DNA of 64,000 bases, from contig VZSF01001054.1 in NCBI GenBank assembly GCA_013398295.1, positions 310,001-374,000 of the forward strand, written 5' to 3'. This document shows positions 24,057 through 37,033 of the stretch, piece after piece. Numbering within the stretch: position 1 is the stretch's first letter; each line of letters begins with the position of its first letter. Source of the DNA: Chionis minor (lineage: Eukaryota; Chordata; Aves; Charadriiformes; Chionididae). The translations under genes and the position numbers were made by a program. The notes under the pieces are model-generated. The model was not told the origin of the DNA. It saw nothing but the letters and a program-made list of their open reading frames with translations, and made no database searches.

Positions 24057-26554
24057 AACAAACCTTCCTGCTTGAGTCATTGCTGGCACATGCAAATTGC
24101 TTTTTTCATACATCTACTGAGTGCTATCAATATAGTTTCTGACAGTCATAAACTGTGACTTTTGGTTTGTTTGTTTTTGTGTTTTTTTCCCCACACTTGA
24201 ACACTAGCATTTGATTTTTCAAGTTGCTCTGTGTGCTCCTAAAGGGCCAAATTTGGAAATATTTTAATCAGAAAACACATCTGCTATAATCTGTAAGAGC
24301 CAGGCATTTACAGCTGAGAGGTTTTTTTGACCCTAGAAGAGAGATTGAGAGACAGAGAAATGAATTGCAACTTTAAATTTACCCTGAATAAAAAAGCAAG
24401 CAAGGGAGAATGTTTCTTTTGGGGGGAAATCTCATTTCACTAGAGAATTAAGGCTTAATAGAGTCCGGAACCTTGGCTTGCCCCACAAAAAAGAATACAT
24501 CCAACAGTGCAGAGTTGGGCTTAGTGAACATGGGGCCTCTGAGAAGAAACCGAAGAGCCAGCATTGATTTCCTGCAGCAAGAGAGTGCAGCATTCCCTCA
24601 TGTTAAAGTTAATTCTGCTTGATACTGTTTATCTGTCCAAGACACATTGACATAGAACTTTTTGCAATATAAGAAGATTTAGACTCCTATTTCTGACCAC
24701 CGTCAGAGAGTATTCCTGTACCATTTGGCTGAGAGCCGGCAGGGGAAGAAGGCAGCCTGTGAGAATTGCCTACTATTAATAATGTGGTGTATTTCCAGGT
24801 GTTGTCACTTAATGTCACTGACATATTCCCTGAAGAAGCCTCACTATCTGACACAGGCGAGGTTCGTAATAATGTGCTCAGGAGTCTTAGGAAGGCTTTT
24901 CCACCCAGCTTCCCAGTTCTGCATTTGCTTCCAGAGACAAGTCTTTTGATAGACCTGAAAAGCATCACATAAAATGGCTTGTATCTTTCATATTTTTAAC
25001 ATGTTTTTCTTTGCTCACTGTGGCAGGCTTAACTATCCCCACCCACTACTACTTCTATTTCAGGGAGCTGTTTTATGATTAACTCCTCTTAAAGAATATG
25101 TTGTAACAGAGATCAGATGGTAAGAGACATAAACAGAAGGACCACAAGCCCTGGCAAGCAGACGATGGAGCCCTAAACATTTCTGTGCTTAAATTCAGTG
25201 GAGTGCAGGGATGAAAGGCAGAAAGTGCCCCTCTCCATGCTGTCCTCCTCCTTCCCCAAACCACTTCTGTTTGCTTCTGTTCTATAAAATCGTACTTGAA
25301 AATCTTCATCCTAGTGAAGATGATAATTACGAATTCTGTTGCAGTCTGGCAGTTTACGTATCTTGAACATCCATTCATACAAACTTCACATCCTTCAATA
25401 TAATGATGTGAATCTCACTTTTATTTTTGGATCTTGGTAAGTGGTATCATATAACCTGACATTTCTTCTGTCCCACCTTTTAACACTACTTACAAGCACT
25501 CAGATGTTCTCTAAGAACAGAGTAACCAATACTTTTATTATGAGCCAAAATAAAGATAAAATATAGCTTGTATTTGAACATAATCTCAAAAAGAAATAAT
25601 CTAAGTATTTCCCATGTTATTTTAATGAGTGAGAGAAGTTTGGGTTCTTAGGTCCTTCAGAATGCAGGAGATTTACTGGGTAGCTATCAGACAACCCTAA
25701 ATCTGTAATCAACAGGTGAAGCAGCAGTGGAACTGTCACGCAGCTTAATTGACTTCTTGGACTAAGACACTCATCTGTAGGGAATTTAAAGACTGAAGCC
25801 TGGAGCAAGGCCTGAATTTCTTTTTATGAGTCTAAAATGAAATGTCTACCAATATGACACCAGGCATCATTCATTTCATAAACAAACCACTAACATAGTA
25901 TCAGTATGTACATACCAGACCAAATTCCAACAGAAGTCCTCAGTGGAACTCTGGATACTAATGAAAATTCCCCATAAATGAAGCTCACTCAGCACTTTCT
26001 TAATTCATACCAGGTTCTCCAAACACTCTGAAATTTAAATGCTTTAATCATAGGCTGCACTGCAGTTCTCTAATTAGCAAGTGTTCATGAACACGCTGCT
26101 CTGCAATAGGACACATCCTACAGTGGCTCATAATATGAGTGGGAAGGTAACAGACACACTTAATAGCACAAATTAACTTGATGGTAATGAGAAAGCCTCT
26201 CTGTCAGTGATATCACAAATTAAATTATCTGCTACCTCACTAGTGATGAGCAATAAATAAGCAAGCTACACAATTGCTTACAAATAAAACAGCACAAGAT
26301 CAGCTTAAAGATGTCTGTCTTGGAATCTCTTTGGCATAGCAGCATTTTCTCCCTTAACTCTGATACCATTCGTTTGTAGGTAAACTGGATCTTCAGCATT
26401 ATCGTAATTAAGCTTTTAAAATTTAATTTCCTTTTTCAAAGGAGAGTATCTTGGGCACTACACAGTGTGTTTTCATTAACAATGCAACAGCTTCAACAGA
26501 TTGCTTTCAACTAGAACAGAAAACAACAAAAAGAGCTCTATCAGCCCATGGCTT

Positions 26555-26577
26555 GGGGGGGGGGGGGGGGGGGNGGG
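26555..26577 (+). repeat. Poly-G run containing an N
   Basis: Nineteen G (26555-26573), an N (26574) and three more G. The true run length is unknown. The N probably marks a contig join or failed base call in the homopolymer. Any reading frame crossing it is unreliable. Confidence 0.9.
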
Positions 26578-29500
26578 CACAGTGTGACACAAGTCTCTGG
26601 ACAGTCACCCTAAGACACAATAGTTTTCCCAAAGGAAGTTATTCACTAAGTGATTAGCTGCAAACTATGTTTTAAGGCCACATAGTTTCTTTAAATTAAA
26701 CTTTGAGTTTGTAAACAAATGATAAAGACTGCAAATACTTGTGTGGAGAGTGCTTTTCGGGTGGGTTTTTTTTTTTTTACATTTCAAGATTTAACTGAAA
26801 TTAGACCCTGTCGCTTTTTTACTTCGACAACAGTTGAAGAGACTAGCACATTATTTTCCTAAAATTATTTAAAACAGAACAGGGTTATCAACTGTTGTAG
26901 TTCATTTAAAGAGATTCCAAGACCACTCTTGAAAGTTCAGTAATTAATCACATGAACTACAGATGCAATACCCTGACTTGGCACTTGCTAGAATTGCAAA
27001 TTCAAAAAGATCCAAGAGAATGAGCAATCCAAATAGGTAAAGTATGATGAATTTTTAAAAACTTTTATAAAGTGCAATGAGTCTTTGGTGTCAACCAAGA
27101 TTATAAAATACAGAAATATTAGTCTTCCCCCCTGCTTTCCACATGATTCTGGACCTTCCACTTAAATGTAGAAGGTATAACATCCCATGAGCCATGACTG
27201 GGAGATAAAAATGGACTGGCAGCAACTGAGCTTAAAATTTCACAGCTCACGCAATACAACACTGCTGATAAGATTTATGTCTATCATGTGCTAGTGTTTT
27301 AGTTTATGCAGCCTTCTGACTGCATTTTATATAAGCAGTCTTTTGCAGTTAACATGCTATTGTCACCAGCTATGTAAGTGCAAAACAGTTAAACCAACAA
27401 TCTTTTGGCAAGTAGATAACATAAAAACACTGCTAGTCATCTGCCAATCCTCTACTAATATAAGCAATGTTAGAATAGAGATATAAAATAATGCATGTCT
27501 GACCAGTTTCAGTCAACAAGGTAAACCTAACAACAATAGCAGATTGAAGAGAAGTAGTACATTCTCCTCATTTAGGGCTTTCAAGATTTACTGGAGAAAT
27601 AATGTTTTTCAGTCTTAGTCACCTGGAGTATAAAAATAAATACACAGAACTGTATCCAGTCAGAGCAAGCACACTGACATTACCTTTTTTTTGAGAAGGT
27701 GAAAACTCATTAAATAAGGAAACCAACTAACACACAGTTCGCAATGCTATCCAAGATCAAAAGAAAAAGGTAATGAACTTAGTAGGCATCAAGAACTTCA
27801 CCCAATGGTGCTGGACAAAGCTGTTTGGCTGTAATTTAGGGAAGATTAGTGTTCTGTTAGATGCACTAGAGTTTAAATAATACACTCCTTACAAACAGCC
27901 TATAATTTTCTTTACCTGCTTAGTAGGAAAATTCCTGTAACAGTTCTGATTTTATGGAGCCATTTTTCTTTCTATGTGAACAGCAAGGGACGAAATCTTG
28001 AACACTGGAGTAGTTCTGAGAAAGTTGTTCTTTCCTGTTTAATAAGGACAGTGAAACAATTCACAGATTGCTTTTGCTGGAAAGAAAAGCTATTTTGCAA
28101 TAACTGCTTTGTAAAGTAATGAAACTAGGCAAAAACTGGAAGAACATGACAAAATACATTTGGTTGAATCATGTCTGGCAAATTTTGAAAGCCTTGAATA
28201 AAAATGTTTTACAGCTAGATCAATCAAATAGCAATATTTAAATGAAAGTTAAACTATATTCAAATATCATATATTAAAATGGAAATAATTATCATTTTCC
28301 AATCATGGAATGAATTAAAATATGCATTCTCTAGTAAAGCTATCTAAAAATCTATGAAAACCATACACAGAAAGCATGACAAAAAGGGAAAGTATTCATT
28401 TATCCAAAGTATTTGGGATTTGTAAAGTTTTCCAAATATCATAAATAGAAACAAAAGAAGATCCAAATATCCAGATAATTCTGAAAGTAATTTTAAATTC
28501 AGTAAGAAGTAGTTAGCACTTTTTGGCATATACAATATACAATAAAACAGCCAATGATGAACCAAGAGCAGTAAGTTTATAAGGACAGCAGTCTGACAAC
28601 TGATAATTTAACTCATTGACTTTACAATGTAGTTTGCTGCAAGTCATTTTCTGTGTTTGTATTTACTGAAGGTGAACACAATTCCAAACTATTTATTCAT
28701 GCGTTTAATCAAATAAGATTTCCATATACTGTGATTCCATTTCAATCACATCAAACGCCTTTCCCTGTTTGGTGCAGCTATAGAACTGTTGTTGATCCTT
28801 ATTCCTACCAGCTTTGGTTTCAGACATATTCCTAGATGTGACGTTGACAATTGAATCTAAAGCTGTTTGTCTTCTATGATGAACTTTGATTAAAGACTTG
28901 CCAATGCTGACAGTTCATTGTTAGAATATTTGAATAAAATTTAGGTTTCTCAATATGTTGTAGAAAATGGCCTTCACAGACTGTATTATGCCAGCTGCAA
29001 CATCTGACTGGGAAGATGACTATTCTAACCCAGTTATTTAAGAAATAGCTTAACGACCCAAGGAACACTTTAAATAAGGAAGAGATGGGAGAATGGGACA
29101 CAGGGCTTAAAAGTGAACCCGAAAATATTTCTTCAGAAGTACTCTGTCACATAATGGAATGAGTGCCTCAAGTAGGAGATGTCAAGGGTGTAGCCATGAA
29201 CTATTTCATTTTATGCTCAAAGAGAAAGTTGTAGGAAAAGTACTTAATGCAAAAAAGACCCTGAAAAAACATCATCAAGTATAAATGGAATATCAAAAAA
29301 CTACACTAGAAAACAAGGCTGAGATTCATCCAGTTCAGAAGGTATTAGCATAACTCTCTCTCTTTCCTTCAAATGTGATGAAAGGAAAACTTTTCTGCTA
29401 TGGTCTGTAGTGAAGCTGCCCTGTAACAGCAATTCTAAGAATTCAAGATACTGATTCTAAAACTGCCCCGCAAGTAAGAGGAACTAGGAAGAAACCTTTC

Positions 29501-30263
29501 AACATGCTACTTAGAAAAAAAAGTTGTCATGGAAGAAAGCCTTACCACCTGATTCCATAGACATCTTCCTTTTCTGCATTTCAGGTTTGCTACTAAAGCA
29601 CATTATGTTTCAGCTTTACCTGTTTCTCCCACATTAGATTTAGCCAGGAAAGGAATAACTTCTCGAATCCGAGTGAATAAACAAATTGTTGAGACTACCT
29701 TTAAGTAGAATAAGAAAGCTAGGAGCACAAGTGCTCCATTGCAGAAGATGAAATTGTGTGAGGACAGTGGAAGCAATATTGTTCGACACCAACATGCATC
29801 AGACAGATTATGTGGGAAATGTTACTAGTGTTCCTTTTGGTACTACTTTAAGCAAATGACTGACATCTTTCTGGTGTGATAACAGGTCCTGGTCAAAGAT
29901 GGAACTGATAATCTGTAAAACTGAGATAAAAGACTTAGAGATCTGGAAGCAATTTGCCCTCCTGACCATACAGCAAGACCTTACTTGCCATTCCATACTG
30001 AGGAATGACAGGTACAGCTTTTTTGTAAACAGACATACAAGGCACATGGTTAGCATGCCTAACGTCTTCAATGAAGCCTGCTGCTTCCCTGTGGATTCTA
30101 ACCTGCAGTTATATTTTTTACTTTCTAGCATGACACTCTCATGGGCTGTGTGGCCCAATCTGGTGTCACTCCTAGACTCACATGGGCAGTAAGTTCACAG
30201 GTACAAGTATCAAGATTACATCTTGCTCTGCTCAGCAAGGCAAGCAAAACAAATGGTAAATCC

Positions 30264-30299
30264 ATCCATAATCTAGTCCCCCAAATTTAGATTATGGAT
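30264..30299. repeat. 12-bp perfect inverted repeat with 12-nt loop
   Basis: ATCCATAATCTA (30264-30275) and TAGATTATGGAT (30288-30299) are exact reverse complements. The arms are AT-rich, so a hairpin would be weak. It could be a small template-switch scar or chance. Confidence 0.55.
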
Positions 30300-33299
30300 A
30301 CAGATTTATGAAGATTTCTCATCCAAAGATACGGCCTCAATTTTGCAGCTTTTAGTTTTAAATTTAATCTCATTCCACTTATATAATTTGACACAGGAAG
30401 GTAAACATATGCTGATCATCTATCATCGTGTGCCTATTTACAGAAGCAAAGACAGGCCACAGGATACAAATATAATTTCTTCCATAGCTACCCACCTCCT
30501 CCTCCCCCCATATACTCACGTGCAATTTACAACCATTATTGTTTATTTCCCTCAAAATGATCTGATAAGGCAAAATGTCCGTGACCTTGGTGACTCACTG
30601 TTACTCAAACACTGGCTAGTAAGAGGAGTTCACGCCAGTACTATTTCTTTCCAAACAAATAGTTATAATTTGCCAAAAAGCCTTTAACAGCCCCACAATT
30701 ACACAGGCATTGAGTCTGTAACTTCCTCTTAACATTTCTTAGGCAAACCAGCAAAATATAAAACCTTGCTGCTCCGCTGAAGAACAGTTAAGTATAGGCC
30801 AAGAGCAAAGAAATTGTTCTTTCAAGGCTGCACACAGTCCCCTCGTGTGCACTGCCTGCCACAGCCTGTCATCTCCTGGAGGTACGAGAAAGAGGAGCTC
30901 CATGGCAAAGAAAATAACGCAAGACAGCTACAACACACTGGTTTTTATCTAATAGATTAGGATATTCTATTTAAACTTGAACGGACCATGACAATGAGAA
31001 CACATGTACACCTGTTAATGTTCACACATCGCTAATTTAATGCGCTTCAAAATCTCAAGAAAATATGCATTCATGATGGTTGACTATGAAGTCAGATCTT
31101 TTAACTTAAATAGTACAGGTCAAACAGCTTGATTTTAAAAGACTTTCTCATATTTCTAAAATAGTTTTTATTCCAAACCATTTTTTTGATCATAGACAGA
31201 CACTTACAACAAACCCCTCTAATCTATTACCACATGGAAGATTTGAATATTTTACAATGTTGTCAGATTACTTGATTACAATACACACAGCAGACAGTAA
31301 TGTAGCCTTAAATCTTAAATGGTATATGACTGACCTCCCTAAGAGACTCCCTATGGCCTTCAGACTTTCATTTTCATAACTCAAATACAGGCTAAACTGA
31401 AGATTAATCCTCAATTCTTTTCTGGGCAACAAAACAGAAAGGTATACTTCCCTTGACTCCACAGTAGCCAACTGAAGGATTTCTTACCAAGTCAATTAGC
31501 AATATAAATTCCACTCAGATGAATGTATTTAGGTGCATGGTGAGATTGTTAACCTTATTATGCCACCCTGCCTTATTTTCAAGCCTCCCACTAATCTGTT
31601 GCTAATAGATACAGGTGCCACAATCATTGCCTACAAAGGCTTTTCCCTATAAAGAAAATAATTTGTGCTGCTGCCATTTATCACTCAGGTTTCTAAGCTA
31701 CCTCTTATGCTAACATGTGGAAGACGTTCCAAATACTTTGTACCACCACGGAGGGAAGTGCCAGTGCTTCTGGTTGCCTGCTTGTTCCCATCTGTGTACT
31801 CGCAGCCAGCCAGGTCGAGCTTGCTCATTTCAGAGCCCTGTTGTTTTGGTAATATCTTGTGACACAGTAGAGAATCCTGAATTTTGCCAAACTGTAGTTC
31901 AGCTACAGGTCTCATGGCCTCCTCCGGAGGAAATTCTCTTTCCTCCACACTGATTTACCAGCGCTATGTTTAAACACAGAACGTGCAGCCAGTGTGAAAG
32001 GCCCGAGTGCACAGCCCTGCGTGGAGGGACCTGGTAGCTGGTGGCATTATGCTACTGGGAGACTGGTGGGGAGGATATCTTCCGTGAATGACGTGGCTTC
32101 CAGTGCCAGCAGAGAATTGCTCCACTGAAGCACTTTGGGAGCCTGCACTCTCTGAAGGCAGTGCAAGTATCTTGCAATCCTGCCACTCAAGGCTGCTTTC
32201 CTTTGTCACAAGATGAAGTTTTCCGAAACTTCTCCCCTAAGGCACTCTCCCAGGGTAGCATCTTACTGCTCTCTCCCCTCAAAGCACAATCCGATACTAA
32301 CTCATTAAGACCGGACACTTAATGTGGCCTTATGACTCACTATAACCCACTTTAATTAATTTGTTATTTTTATGTCCTTGATGGTTTTGGGACAAGCAGG
32401 CAGTATTCTCTGCATACATTCATTTCCTCAAGTCTTGCCACACATGTCTGTGAGCTATTTCTTTGTATTACTAATGAGTCTAAACAACACCTTGAGGCAA
32501 ATCTTGATTAGCATGTTAATTAGGAAATTCCTAGCAGGCACTTAGGATGACAGCTTACTCCCAAACACCAACAATAAAACGTGTTCAGATTGAGACATCA
32601 AGTTAAATTATAAAGATGGACACACTGGAAATGCTAGTCAAACAAATCAATCTTCCCTCTCTATTCCCAGTCCCTCTTCCCAACTTCTGTAGTGCAAGAC
32701 CTTAAAAAGCAAGTGCTTGCATGAAACGAGCCAGGCACTGGCTTCTCAAGCAGCCTCCTGTGACTCTGTTGGTCTTTCTCTGGCTTTTCTTTATTGCACA
32801 CACAAACACAGATATGGGACTGAGAGCCACAGCGAGAGACCAGTCCACTGGTCTGAGCACCTCTGTGCTAGCTGAGACCTGATCCAGCCTGTGGCTCATC
32901 AGAAATATTTCCAAAGATTGTTGCAGGCTTTTAATAATGCCCAAAAGGTCAGCTCTTCTCCTGTACAAAACAACGTCCTTTCTGCATGCAACTCCCAGCT
33001 GACATAAAGCCTGTGTGAACCATCTTTCCCTGTATCTCACTGCACCGCATCAGTGACATACCTGCAGTGAAACATATCAGGAACAAACAGGTACAAAGCT
33101 CTGACCTCCCAACATTGGTTTAAATGAGCAAGGTGATCAGATACGACCTCTCACAAATATTCCTCTCCTTTCCCCTTCTTCTTCCAAAACAAACAAAGGG
33201 ATAAAAATAAATCCAGGCCTGTAGCAGTTCAAGTTCTGTTTATTTAGCCTTAAAAACAAATCACAGAATCATAGAATGGTTTGGGTTGGAAAGGACCCT

Positions 33300-35190
33300 A
33301 AAGATTGCCTGGTTCCAAACCCCCCTGCCATGGTCTACTTTCCAGAAGACCAGGTTACTCAAAGCTCCATCCAGCCTGGCCTTGAACAACTCCAGGGATG
33401 GGGCATCCACAACCTCTCTGGGCAACCTGTTCCAGTGTCTCACCACCCTCACAGTAAAGAATTCCTTCCTGATACCTAACCCACTCATCACTGGTCTCCA
33501 CTTGGACATTGAGCTATTGACCGCAACTCTTTTAGTGCAACTGTCCAGCCAATTACTTATCCACCCAACGGTCCATCCATCAAATCCCCATCTCTCCAAT
33601 TTAGAGACCAGGATGTCATGTTGGGAGAGTGTCAAATGCTTTGCACAAGTCCAGGCGGGTGACAACAGTTGCTCTTCCCTCATCCACCAAAGCTGCAACC
33701 CCATCACAGAAGGCCACTGAATTTGTCAGACACTATTTGCCCCGAGTGAAAGGGGCGAGGGGGCCCTTAGTGACAGCTATCTGTCACTGATCACATCCTT
33801 ATTTTCCATGTGCCTCAGCATAGTTTCCAGGAGGATCTGCTCCATGATCTTGCTGGGCAGAGAGGTGAGACCAACTGGCCTGTAGTTCCCCAAGTCTTCC
33901 CTTTTTAAAAATGGGGGTTATGTTTCCCCTTTCCAGTCACTGGGAACAGCATCAGACTGCCATGACTTCTCAAATATATGGATATATATATGGATAATGG
34001 ATTAGCAACTTCATCCGCCAGTTCCTTCACGACTCGCATGTGTATTTCATCAGGTCCCATGGATATGCACGCCTTCAGGTTCCTCAGATGGTCTTGAACC
34101 TGACCTTCTCCTACAGTGGGCAGTTCATTCTCCCGGTCCCTGCCTCTGCCTTCTGCAACTTGGGCAGTGTGGCTAGAGCACTTGCTGGTGAAGACTAAGG
34201 CAGAAAGGTAATTCAGTACCCCAGCCTTTTCCATATTCCAGGTAACCAGGTCTCCAGTTTCCTTCTGAAGAGGGCCCTCATTATCCATAGTCTTCCTTAT
34301 CACTGACATACCTGTAGAAGGTTTTCTTGTTGCCCTTGACAACCGTGGCCAGATTTCATTCTCTCAGGGCTCTAGCTTTCCTAACCTGAACCCTGGCTGC
34401 TCGGACAATTTCTCTGTATTCGTGCCAGTCTACCTGTCCTTGCTTCCACCCTTTGTAGGTTTCCTTTTTGTGTTTGAGTTTGTCCAAGAGCTCCTTGTTC
34501 ATCCACGGAAGCACCCTGGTGTTTTTGCTTGACTTCCTCTTTGCTAGGATGCATTGCTCCTGAGCTTGGAGGAGGCGATCCCTAAACACTAACCAGCTTT
34601 CCTGGGCCCCTCTTCCCTCCAGGGCTTTATCGCACAGTACTCTACCAAGCAGATCCTTGAAGATCTGCTTGGTAGAGTACGATGGGATACCTCCGAAGGG
34701 TAGTGAACTAGCTGTGTGCCCTCCTCACTGCCCTAAGAATCTTGAACTCCACCATTTCACAGCCACTGTAGCCAAGGCTGCCCTTGAGTTTCAGGTTCCC
34801 CAGCAGCTCCTCCTTGTTGGTCAGAACGAAGTCCAGCATGGCACCTCTCCTCATTGGCTCCTCTGTCACTTGGAGATGGAAGTTATCATCATCACATTTC
34901 AGGAACTTCTGGATTGCTTATACCCTGCTGTGTTGTCCCTCCAACAGATATGAGGGTGGTTGAAGTCCCCCATGAGAACCAGGGCTTGCAACCGTGAGGC
35001 TGTTTCTACCTGTGTATAGAGGGCCTCATCTGCTCAGACTTCCCAGTCAGGCGGCCTGTAGCAGACATCCTCTGTAATGTCACCTGTCCCTGCCTTCCCT
35101 TTAATCCTGACCCATGAGCTCTTGGTTGGCTCCTTATCCATCCATGCACTCCAGCTGGTCTGTGACATAGGGGGTGACTCCAGTTGAGTC
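33300..35190 (-). pseudogene. CR1 ORF2 relic (endonuclease and reverse transcriptase)
   Basis: Reading on the minus strand, an endonuclease fragment with VCYRPP (about 35050-35065) and GDFNH (about 34956-34970) comes first. The catalytic SDHE box then reads SGCE at 34756-34767, so both the Asp and the His are lost. The linker contains [15 protein letters not shown] (within 34356-34589). The RT fingers show MGPDEI and ELADEVANPLS (within 33905-34342). The palm is recognisable by [10 protein letters not shown] and SKWRPVMSG, which joins directly to LGIRKEFF (junction near 33479-33486). This deletes the PQGS and FADD catalytic motifs and the thumb. Several frameshifts remain between blocks. The protein could neither nick nor copy. 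Confidence 0.9.
34627..34690. repeat. 19-bp perfect hairpin inside the CR1, about 29 bp when extended
   Basis: GTACTCTACCAAGCAGATC (34637-34655) and its exact reverse complement (34662-34680) flank a 6-nt loop. With 3 mismatches the arms extend to 34627 and 34690. The left arm is at its normal place in the antisense CR1. The right arm replaces CR1 sequence that belongs there and is instead a sense-strand copy of the left arm. This is the pattern expected from a replication template switch onto the opposite strand. Confidence 0.85.
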
Positions 35191-35351
35191 CTGCATGGGG
35201 TTGACTTACTGGCTGGAGTCACTGGAATTCCTTTGTGCTACACTCCAGGTGCACTCCTGCTGACCTTCTTCAGGCTCTGGGCATCTGTTGCTGGCACTGG
35301 CATCAAGCTGTTAGGAGTGGGATGGATTGAGGTTTCCCTCCCCCAGCAACT

Positions 35352-35650
35352 TTAGTTCAAAGCCCTCTTCACAAGTTTGGCAAGCCTATGATGCTCTTCC
35401 CCTTCTCTGACAGATGGACTCCAAGTGGTTTCTCAAAACAAGTCCCATGATCTAAGTAGCCAAACCCCTGTCTGTGGCACGAGTCCTGTAGCCATTTGTT
35501 GATTCACCAGATTCGACTGGCCTTTTTAAACCACCTCCCTTTGACCAGGAAGACTGATAAAAAAACTACCTGTGCTCCAGATGCCTTACAGCTGCTCCCA
35601 GCAAATCCACCTTGACTATTTCTCACATTGCTGTTGTGAAGCCAAGGTTC
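35352..35650 (-). pseudogene. CR1 ORF1 relic, C-terminal esterase-like part
   Basis: On the minus strand the block SGAQVVFLSVF is followed by KGRWFKKASRIW, a stop, and then GFGYLDHGT, which holds the fifth-block DHG of SGNH esterases. KGKSII and the ALN-stop ending (stop at 35354-35352) come next. The order equals the C-terminal half of CR1 ORF1. The in-frame stop after RIW and the missing N-terminal half make it inactive. A non-coding spacer (about 35190-35351) follows before the ORF2 relic. Confidence 0.8.
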
Positions 35651-37007
35651 ATTCAGCACACATCCACTACATGAGCAACAATGACAGAACACAGCTGCAA
35701 TAAGAACCGGTCTCCAGCTAAGTGAAGAACACTAATTTTTTTATTGTACATGGGTTAGTGAGGAAGGGAAAATGCCCATCATTGGTCTCAGTTGAATTAT
35801 TTTTCTTTTCAATAAGATTTTTTTTAATATGGATGAATTCTCAAAGTGTCCCAGTTCTCTCACATAATTTCCCACCAAGCAGTGCTTTAATCTGGTATTA
35901 GTCTCAGTATTTTCAGTGGGGTTACACAAAGTACAAGGACTTTTGCAGATAACTATGCATTAATATTGGGCAAAGGCTGAATTATACTATCCCAGGTGTC
36001 TACCCTAATCCATGGAGGAATATTTCTACCCTGGAAACAATGCCATAGTTGTTGATTGTATATTACCAAAAATATTTAACTAAACTGGGGCTGGAAGTTG
36101 TTTACTGGTGGCAGCTGAATAGAGAAACAGCACCCATCCTACCATTTCCAATCGAAGGATGGTAATCCCCAATAGGTAACTCTGTAAACATTGCCAAAAT
36201 CTGAGCTTACTCACCAGAGCTCCAGAACATTACTCATCACCAGCTTCACAATGGGAGATACATCTCATCTATCCTAAGCTACCTGGAGTAGCAACAGCTC
36301 CTGCAAACTACTGGCCCTTCTATCTCCATCCCCCTCCGTGGGAGAGAGCTTGAATGGCCCGCTTTGACTAGACAGATAATGTGACTAACTTAAAGCAAGA
36401 TCCTGTGCTTGGTGTGCCAGAATCCAGCTGGTTTTAGCAGAGAAGGGATGAAATCAGTAAAACCTCAGGTATTCTCTCATGGTTCAAAACCATTATTTTC
36501 ACTGCCTGCCTTTTGATCACTTTTCCTTTCACTAACCTTGTTGTGGATTAGGTCAGCTTCAACACAAAATTAACGGTGTCAACTTTAACTCACCGTTGTA
36601 TAGGACAGGAGCACATTCAGGCCTTGAAATCTCTTGCAGTAAAATGCTGCCACAAAAGGGTATTATTTGCTGGTGTCTAGCTCAGTCAATAATTTATTCT
36701 AGTGGCAATAACTTATTTGACACAAAGATAGTGGGACACATACAGACGCAGAAGATTTGTGTTCAGACAAGTGAGGTTATTAAAAAGCAGGCAAAGAAAT
36801 GCTAATTTTCCATCTGAAGGTTTGAGATGGGAACTGGGGGAGCTACTGGTTCTGTCACCAACTCAAGTTCTCTGGTAAGTAAAAGCGTTGGCTAAGACCA
36901 TTCATAAAACTTGGACTCTTCTTGTTTACGTTACTTGTGGTTGGAGAAGGCTGAAAATGTCATATTCTGGAGGGTTATTCCTAAGTTTGGAGACTTCATA
37001 CTTTGAT

Positions 37008-37033
37008 GGAAAAATAAAAGGAAAAATAAAAGG
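37008..37033 (+). repeat. Tandem repeat of GGAAAAATAAAA, two copies
   Basis: The 12-mer occurs twice head to tail at 37008-37019 and 37020-37031, followed by GG. This is a small slippage product. Confidence 0.7.

Larger units (their letters stand above)
22533..33260. other. Unique AT-rich non-coding DNA, 10.7 kb
   Basis: No exon, RNA gene or transposon is recognised. Short low-complexity features are listed separately (24019, 26555, 30264). Slightly GC-richer patches at about 23600-23930, 31700-32210 and 32700-33040 contain frames of 79-112 codons without any motif I know, and they show no splice or codon pattern strong enough to call exons. Confidence 0.6.
33261..35650 (-). mobile_element. 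CR1 LINE, long but deleted copy, minus strand
   Basis: On the + strand it opens with the antisense 3' tail CACAGAATCATAGAATGG and GTTTGGGTTGGAAAGGACC, the hallmark avian CR1 3' end. It then runs through the end of ORF2, reverse transcriptase, linker, endonuclease, the ORF1-ORF2 spacer and the C-terminal half of ORF1. About 2.4 kb remain of a roughly 4.5-kb element. One large internal deletion joins the RT palm to the ORF2 C-terminus near 33479-33486. The start of the endonuclease ORF is also missing. The 5' limit near 35650 is approximate. Confidence 0.93.

Noticed and set aside
32702..33040. 112-codon minus-strand ORF in a GC-richer patch
   Set aside because: No motif recognised and no convincing splice or promoter pattern. 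The abutting CR1 explains part of the composition shift but not this ORF.
33286..33720. 144-codon ORF on the + strand
   Set aside because: It is the antisense shadow of the CR1 ORF2 relic on the minus strand.
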